Assembly: GCA_030539135.1 (NCBI GenBank)
Contig: JAUNSQ010000014.1
Span: 292-17,639 of the forward strand
DNA: 17,348 nucleotides
Direction: 5' to 3'
Source: Synergistaceae bacterium
GTDB taxonomy: Bacteria > Synergistota > Synergistia > Synergistales > Synergistaceae
The translations under genes were made by a program, and so were the position numbers. This document shows positions 13,017-17,348 of the stretch, one piece after another (within the stretch, counting starts at the first letter, position 1; every line of letters starts with the position of its first letter). The notes beneath the pieces were generated by a model. The model saw nothing but the letters and a program-made list of their open reading frames with translations. It ran no database searches and had not been told where the DNA came from.

Positions 13017-16000
13017 TTGCTGGATAACGGACCTGACGATAAGAATACAACACGGCTGCTTTTCTCAGCGTGGCACGCATTCATGGCTGCCACTCCAGAT
13101 TTTATGTTCATCAAAAATCTCGACCTGGTATATGTGGACGCTTCAAAGGCATTCGCGGAACTTGTCGGGCGTTCCTCGGCTGAAGACGTCGTCGGGAAGA
13201 CGGACCTCGAGCTCTTCGACGACAGGGAGCTCGCTGAGCGCTACAGGAGCGACGACAGGAGGCTGCTCGCGTCGGGCGAGCCGCTTTTAAATCATATCGA
13301 ACCGATACCGCCAGATAAGGACGGCAATCCAAGATATTCCTCCACTTCAAAATTTGTGTTCCGAGATATATCTGGAAAGATATTGGGACTATACGCTATA
13401 GGTCGCGACGTGACCCGAGAGTATGAGGCGAAACTGGCCTACGAGCGCGAGCTTGATTATCTCTCCGTCGCGGGCGAGAACGCTTGCGCGTCGTTCCTGT
13501 TGGACGTTACGGATTGGACATGCTCGGATTTTAAGGGTGAAAAGCATTTTGACCCGCTTGCCATTGCGACTGTGGAGGATTTCTTGGCTTACGCGGCCGA
13601 GTCCGTCGTAGAGGACGAGGATGTCCGGCGTTTCTATAAGACGCTGTCGAGCAAATCGGTTCGAGAAGTATACGACAGCGGCAGACGCAGGATATCCATG
13701 GAGTATCTTCGCAGGATGCCGGATGGCGCGGAGCTGTGGGTCAGCGATGAGATACGCCTGCTGCAGGATCCGGACACAGGGCATGTCATGGCGCTGTTCA
13801 CGCTCAGCGACATCGACGACGTGAAGCGTGCACAAAGCGAACTCACCCGCGCTGTGGAAGAAGATTCAATGACCGGACTCCTCAACCACGACGCTACGAT
13901 AAGACATATCACCCGCTACCTTGAAATGGAGGGCTCTGGCGGGACGCATGCGTTCTTTATGATAGACGTGGACGACTTCAAAGATGTAAACGACACATTT
14001 GGGCACCAGACGGGCGACGACGTGATAACGGACATCGCATTAGCGATAAAGAGGGTGTTTCGCGAGACGGATATAGTTGGCCGCGTCGGGGGCGATGAAT
14101 TTATCGCTGTTATGAAGAATATATCAGGGAAGCGCTTAGCCGCTAAGAAGGCTGCGGAAATAGTAGACGCCCTGCAGTATGACCTGAGGACCGAAGCGGG
14201 GGCTCTCGAACTCTCCGGCAGCGTGGGCGTCAGCTTCTTCTGCGCCGACGGGAAATCCTTCGAGACGCTTTACGCGGAGGCGGACTCGGCTCTTTACAGA
14301 GCAAAGCTGGATGGTAAAAACCGCTATGCCTTCGTCAATTCAAGCGATACGGAGGAAGAGGGGCTCTCCCCAGCCGAGAACCAGATGGCCAGCTCCGTAC
14401 ACCTGCGTACTCTTTTGGAGGACCTTGAGGGAGCGGTGGTTATATACGACGCGGACGCGGATGGAAAGATCAAGATCTCCTACACCAGCCCGAGTATCTT
14501 TAAAGTATTCAAGCGTGACCCGAGGGATATTGGCAGCTCCGGACAAAAATTGATGTCCGCGGTCCTGCCCGGCGACCTCCCTGGCCTTGAGGACGCCATA
14601 CTCGTATCGGCAAGGCGCGGCGTCTCATTTGACTATACGTTCCGCATCGCCTCGGATGACGGAGCGGTCAAATGGATGTATTTGCGCGGGGCGCCTCTCG
14701 CGGCAGGCGGAGGTCTTCATCGTCTCCTCTGTATCATCACGGACGTTACGGAGATGAAAGAGACCGAGGAGCATCTGAAATTCGCGGAGCTGCGCAGCCG
14801 CACAGCGCTCCAGCAAAGCCCTGCAATGCTGTGGGAGGTGGATATGCGCACCCGCGAGATGAAATACGTCGGCTCCGCGGCCGACGAGCTCGGGTATTCA
14901 AAACACGTCTATGAGGACGCGCCGGAGTCCGTCATTGCAGAGGGGCATATCAGGGTTGATTACGTCAAGGAATTTCGCAGGATGTTCAGCGACCTCTATT
15001 CAGGCAGGGATGGCGGAAATTACTATCTCATGTCCAAGGACAAGTCCGGCGAGTATGTCCCAGTCGGGGCGACGTTCCAGCTCCTGAGAGACGAGACGGG
15101 GGCTCCATATTACGCCATAGGCGTAAGGGAGCCGCGCATCCTGTCGAGGGAGCTTGATATCTACCGCACGCTGAACAACAGCGGCGTCTTTTCCGTCCGC
15201 ATCGACGAGGATTATACCCTGCTTTACGGCAATGACAGGTTTTATTCGATAATCGGATACACTCGTGAGAGCATGGCGGAGCGCCTCAACAACAAATGCA
15301 GCCTCTACTTCCACAACGACAGCCTTACCGCGACGCGTGAGGTGATCAACAGCGCGATATCCTCCGGCCGGAATGGCGAGACGCTGACCGTAAAGATAAT
15401 ATCGGGCGACGGCAAGACTAAATATACGCAGACCAGCGGAGAGTTCGTCAGACAGCCCGATGGCTATTACGTCATGAACGGCGTCATCATGGATGTTACT
15501 GAGCAGAAGAAAGCCGAGATAGAGATGAGGCAGCAGACGCTCGAACTCGACACCCTTGTGCGCTATACGCCGGGCGGAGTGTTCAGCTACTCGGCGGACG
15601 AGGACGACGACCATTTCACCTTTATCAGCGAAAACATGCTCAAGATGCTGGGTTACACGTACGATGAGTTTATCGCGAAATTCAACGACAGCTTCGCGCA
15701 GATGGTGTACTGCGAAGACAGAAAGGATACTATCCTGTCGATAGACGAACAGATAGCGGACTCGGAGTTCGATGAGTGCGAGTACAGGATAGAGACGAAG
15801 AGCGGAGAGCTGATATGGGTACACGACGTGGGGCATCTTGTCGTGGACAGCGACGGACAGAAGTTCTTCTATGTCGTTATCGTCGATATAACGAACCAGA
15901 AGCTGGCCGAGGAGGCGCTTCGGAAACAGAAGGACGAGCTCTCCGAACGCTATGACCGCATCGTAGGGATGCGCGCCAACATAGATAAGAATGTCATTGG

Positions 16001-17348
16001 GTCGTCCTACTTTAACCTGTCGCGGAACATCTGCCGCGACGGCCGCTCAGTCGGCGCGTCTGTCATGAAGCTGCAGGCGGCGGAGACGGTGGACGCGTTC
16101 TTTGAAGATTATTACGCCCGCACTCCGGACCTCGAACAGCTCGAGCGGGACGGCGGCGTATTCAGCCGCGAGCAGCTGACGCAGATGTTCAAACACGGAG
16201 AGAAGACGATTTCTTCCGACCACCGGCTCACGCTGGACAACGGCCGCTCTATATGGGTGCGGACAAGCGTCATTATGGCGGAGAACCCTGAGACGGGAGA
16301 CGTTGAGGGCTACCTCTATACAAAGGATATCAACACTGAAACAATACTGCAGATGCTTATGAATAGATTTGTCGATATCGAATATGAATTTGCGCTCCTG
16401 ATAGAGGCTAACACCGGTCTGCTGTCGTTTGTGAGGAGCGCGGATGAGGCGATCCCAGTTGGGCGGCAGAACGACGCGTATTATATGGACATGGTCAACG
16501 GCAGCCTCTCAGGATACATCGCGCAGAGCGAACTTGAACTCGCGATAAAGGCCCTGAGCCTGAAAAAAGTTGTCGCGGAGCTTGAAAAGTGCGACACGTA
16601 TTCACGCTCGTTCTCCGTCGTAACAAAAGACGGACTGACGGAACGCAAGACATGGAAGTATACGTATGTCGACGATGCCCGCACCATAATAGCCTGTATG
16701 CGCCGCGATGTTACCGATATCTACAACTCGGAGACCGACCATCTGACGGGAATATACAACCAAACAGGATTTGCCCGCGCTGCGCGGGACATGTTCGAAG
16801 CGAACCCCGATACGGACTTCTGTATGCTGAGGATGGACATAGACCACTTTAAAGTCTACAACGATATATATGGCATAGAGGCGGGGAATGAACTGCTCAA
16901 GGTCATTGGGCAGGCGTCTACCAGCTGTTTCGCGTCGATGGGTGTCTATGGCAGGATACAGGGAGACCATTTCGTAGCGTGTCTCCCCACGGAGGAGCTG
17001 GATATCGATTATTCCATAGATATAGTCGAAGGGAGATTGTTCGCCGTGCAGCCTGATTTCAGCTTTGTCGTGCGCTGTGGGATCTACTGCGTCGACGACA
17101 AGAAGCTCAACGTGGCGATAATGTGCGACAGGGCCCTAATGGCGCTGCGCTCCACAAAGGGCCGTTACGATGTGAACTTCGCCTATTACGATGAGTCGAT
17201 GAGGGTCGATATGTTCGACAAGCAGGAGCTAGTCTCCGTTATGCGGTCGTCGCTCGCAGATGGAGAATTTGGCGTGTATCTCCAGCCGCAGTATAACCAG
17301 GAGACCGGCGCGATAGTTGGAGCCGAGGCGCTGGCCCGCTGGTTCCAC
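13017..17348 (+). CDS. Multi-PAS GGDEF-GGDEF-EAL cyclic-di-GMP protein, 3' end beyond the window
   Basis: An uninterrupted frame of 1444 codons running off the right edge. TTG 13017 is the best start: GAGGA (13006-13010) is 6 nt upstream, an in-frame TGA lies at 13005-13007, and the first ATG (13083) would cut into the first PAS domain. Order: PAS (about 24-139, from ATPDFMFIKN to GRDVTREYE), a PAS-like module (146-280), GGDEF domain (283-440) with intact GGDEF at 358-362 and an I-site RETD at 349-352, then about six further PAS-like modules (450-1235; boundaries approximate, several ending in the DVT/DIT-type motif plus a helical linker), a second GGDEF domain (from 1240) whose active site reads QGDHF (1315-1319), and the start of an EAL domain with QPQ and EALARW (Glu1437). 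No signal peptide or membrane segment is seen, so it is likely cytosolic. It probably both makes and degrades c-di-GMP in response to internal signals. Confidence 0.93.
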   Translation, partial: MLDNGPDDKNTTRLLFSAWHAFMAATPDFMFIKNLDLVYVDASKAFAELVGRSSAEDVVGKTDLELFDDRELAERYRSDDRRLLASGEPLLNHIEPIPPDKDGNPRYSSTSKFVFRDISGKILGLYAIGRDVTREYEAKLAYERELDYLSVAGENACASFLLDVTDWTCSDFKGEKHFDPLAIATVEDFLAYAAESVVEDEDVRRFYKTLSSKSVREVYDSGRRRISMEYLRRMPDGAELWVSDEIRLLQDPDTGHVMALFTLSDIDDVKRAQSELTRAVEEDSMTGLLNHDATIRHITRYLEMEGSGGTHAFFMIDVDDFKDVNDTFGHQTGDDVITDIALAIKRVFRETDIVGRVGGDEFIAVMKNISGKRLAAKKAAEIVDALQYDLRTEAGALELSGSVGVSFFCADGKSFETLYAEADSALYRAKLDGKNRYAFVNSSDTEEEGLSPAENQMASSVHLRTLLEDLEGAVVIYDADADGKIKISYTSPSIFKVFKRDPRDIGSSGQKLMSAVLPGDLPGLEDAILVSARRGVSFDYTFRIASDDGAVKWMYLRGAPLAAGGGLHRLLCIITDVTEMKETEEHLKFAELRSRTALQQSPAMLWEVDMRTREMKYVGSAADELGYSKHVYEDAPESVIAEGHIRVDYVKEFRRMFSDLYSGRDGGNYYLMSKDKSGEYVPVGATFQLLRDETGAPYYAIGVREPRILSRELDIYRTLNNSGVFSVRIDEDYTLLYGNDRFYSIIGYTRESMAERLNNKCSLYFHNDSLTATREVINSAISSGRNGETLTVKIISGDGKTKYTQTSGEFVRQPDGYYVMNGVIMDVTEQKKAEIEMRQQTLELDTLVRYTPGGVFSYSADEDDDHFTFISENMLKMLGYTYDEFIAKFNDSFAQMVYCEDRKDTILSIDEQIADSEFDECEYRIETKSGELIWVHDVGHLVVDSDGQKFFYVVIVDITNQKLAEEALRKQKDELSERYDRIVGMRANIDKNVIGSSYFNLSRNICRDGRSVGASVMKLQAAETVDAFFEDYYARTPDLEQLERDGGVFSREQLTQMFKHGEKTISSDHRLTLDNGRSIWVRTSVIMAENPETGDVEGYLYTKDINTETILQMLMNRFVDIEYEFALLIEANTGLLSFVRSADEAIPVGRQNDAYYMDMVNGSLSGYIAQSELELAIKALSLKKVVAELEKCDTYSRSFSVVTKDGLTERKTWKYTYVDDARTIIACMRRDVTDIYNSETDHLTGIYNQTGFARAARDMFEANPDTDFCMLRMDIDHFKVYNDIYGIEAGNELLKVIGQASTSCFASMGVYGRIQGDHFVACLPTEELDIDYSIDIVEGRLFAVQPDFSFVVRCGIYCVDDKKLNVAIMCDRALMALRSTKGRYDVNFAYYDESMRVDMFDKQELVSVMRSSLADGEFGVYLQPQYNQETGAIVGAEALARWFH

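Noticed and set aside
15000..15836. Long minus-strand open frame (278 codons) opposite the PAS-GGDEF-EAL gene
   Set aside because: The plus strand carries an uninterrupted, domain-bearing frame across it; the minus frame has no recognisable domain and no promoter or ribosome-binding site.
1..17348. CRISPR arrays, tRNA or rRNA genes, insertion sequences, prophage genes
   Set aside because: No regularly spaced repeats, cloverleaf-like sequences, transposase motifs or terminal inverted repeats were seen. Apart from the two edge-cut genes, all genes appear intact and of housekeeping type.

Overview
The window looks like a chromosomal segment of an anaerobic, amino-acid-fermenting bacterium. It is GC-rich in its genes, makes heavy use of ATA isoleucine codons, and carries strictly anaerobic glycyl-radical chemistry, a prominent glutamate dehydrogenase and a very large c-di-GMP signalling protein. 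This mix fits Synergistota (for example a Cloacibacillus-like organism), but that placement is inference from gene content and style, not a match. No mobile elements, tRNA, rRNA or CRISPR arrays are seen.

Layout. (1) At 1-2834, plus strand: the C-terminal half of a glycyl-radical activase, then a glycyl-radical enzyme that closely resembles trans-4-hydroxy-L-proline dehydratase (HypD), closed by a hairpin terminator. (2) At 2879-5932, minus strand: a TSUP-family membrane exporter followed 3 nt later by a YprA/MrfA-type DNA helicase. (3) At 5981-7185, plus strand: a metallo-beta-lactamase-fold protein and a short DtxR/MntR-like metal regulator, apparently one operon. (4) At 7198-10202, minus strand: the methionine pair metY-metX (O-acetylhomoserine sulfhydrylase and homoserine O-acetyltransferase), then bioY, the biotin transporter S component, which has its own promoter. 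(5) At 10505-11206, plus: a DUF554 membrane protein. (6) At 11495-12772, plus: glutamate dehydrogenase with a structured leader. (7) From 13017 to the right edge, plus: one uninterrupted frame of 1444 codons encoding a soluble multi-PAS protein with an intact GGDEF domain in the middle, a degenerate second GGDEF, and the start of an EAL domain.

The most interesting element lies in the 300 bp upstream of metY. Reading the minus strand, a strong promoter (TTGACA, 17 bp, TAAAAT) is followed by a Shine-Dalgarno and a 21-codon open frame containing Met-Met-Met-Cys, then a perfect intrinsic terminator (10-bp stem, T7 tail), then metY. The segment encoding the end of the small peptide can pair with the 5' arm of the terminator, and a copy of that same arm sits next to the leader's ribosome-binding site. 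This is the complete architecture of a trp-type translating-ribosome attenuator, here apparently sensing methionine (and possibly cysteine) for homocysteine synthesis, instead of the more familiar SAM riboswitch, T-box or MetJ control.

A second regulatory find is a 10-14-10 bp inverted repeat upstream of bioY. It resembles a BirA operator, overlaps both the bioY -35 box and the metX stop codon, and belongs to a promoter so close to the bioY start codon that the mRNA should be leaderless or nearly so.
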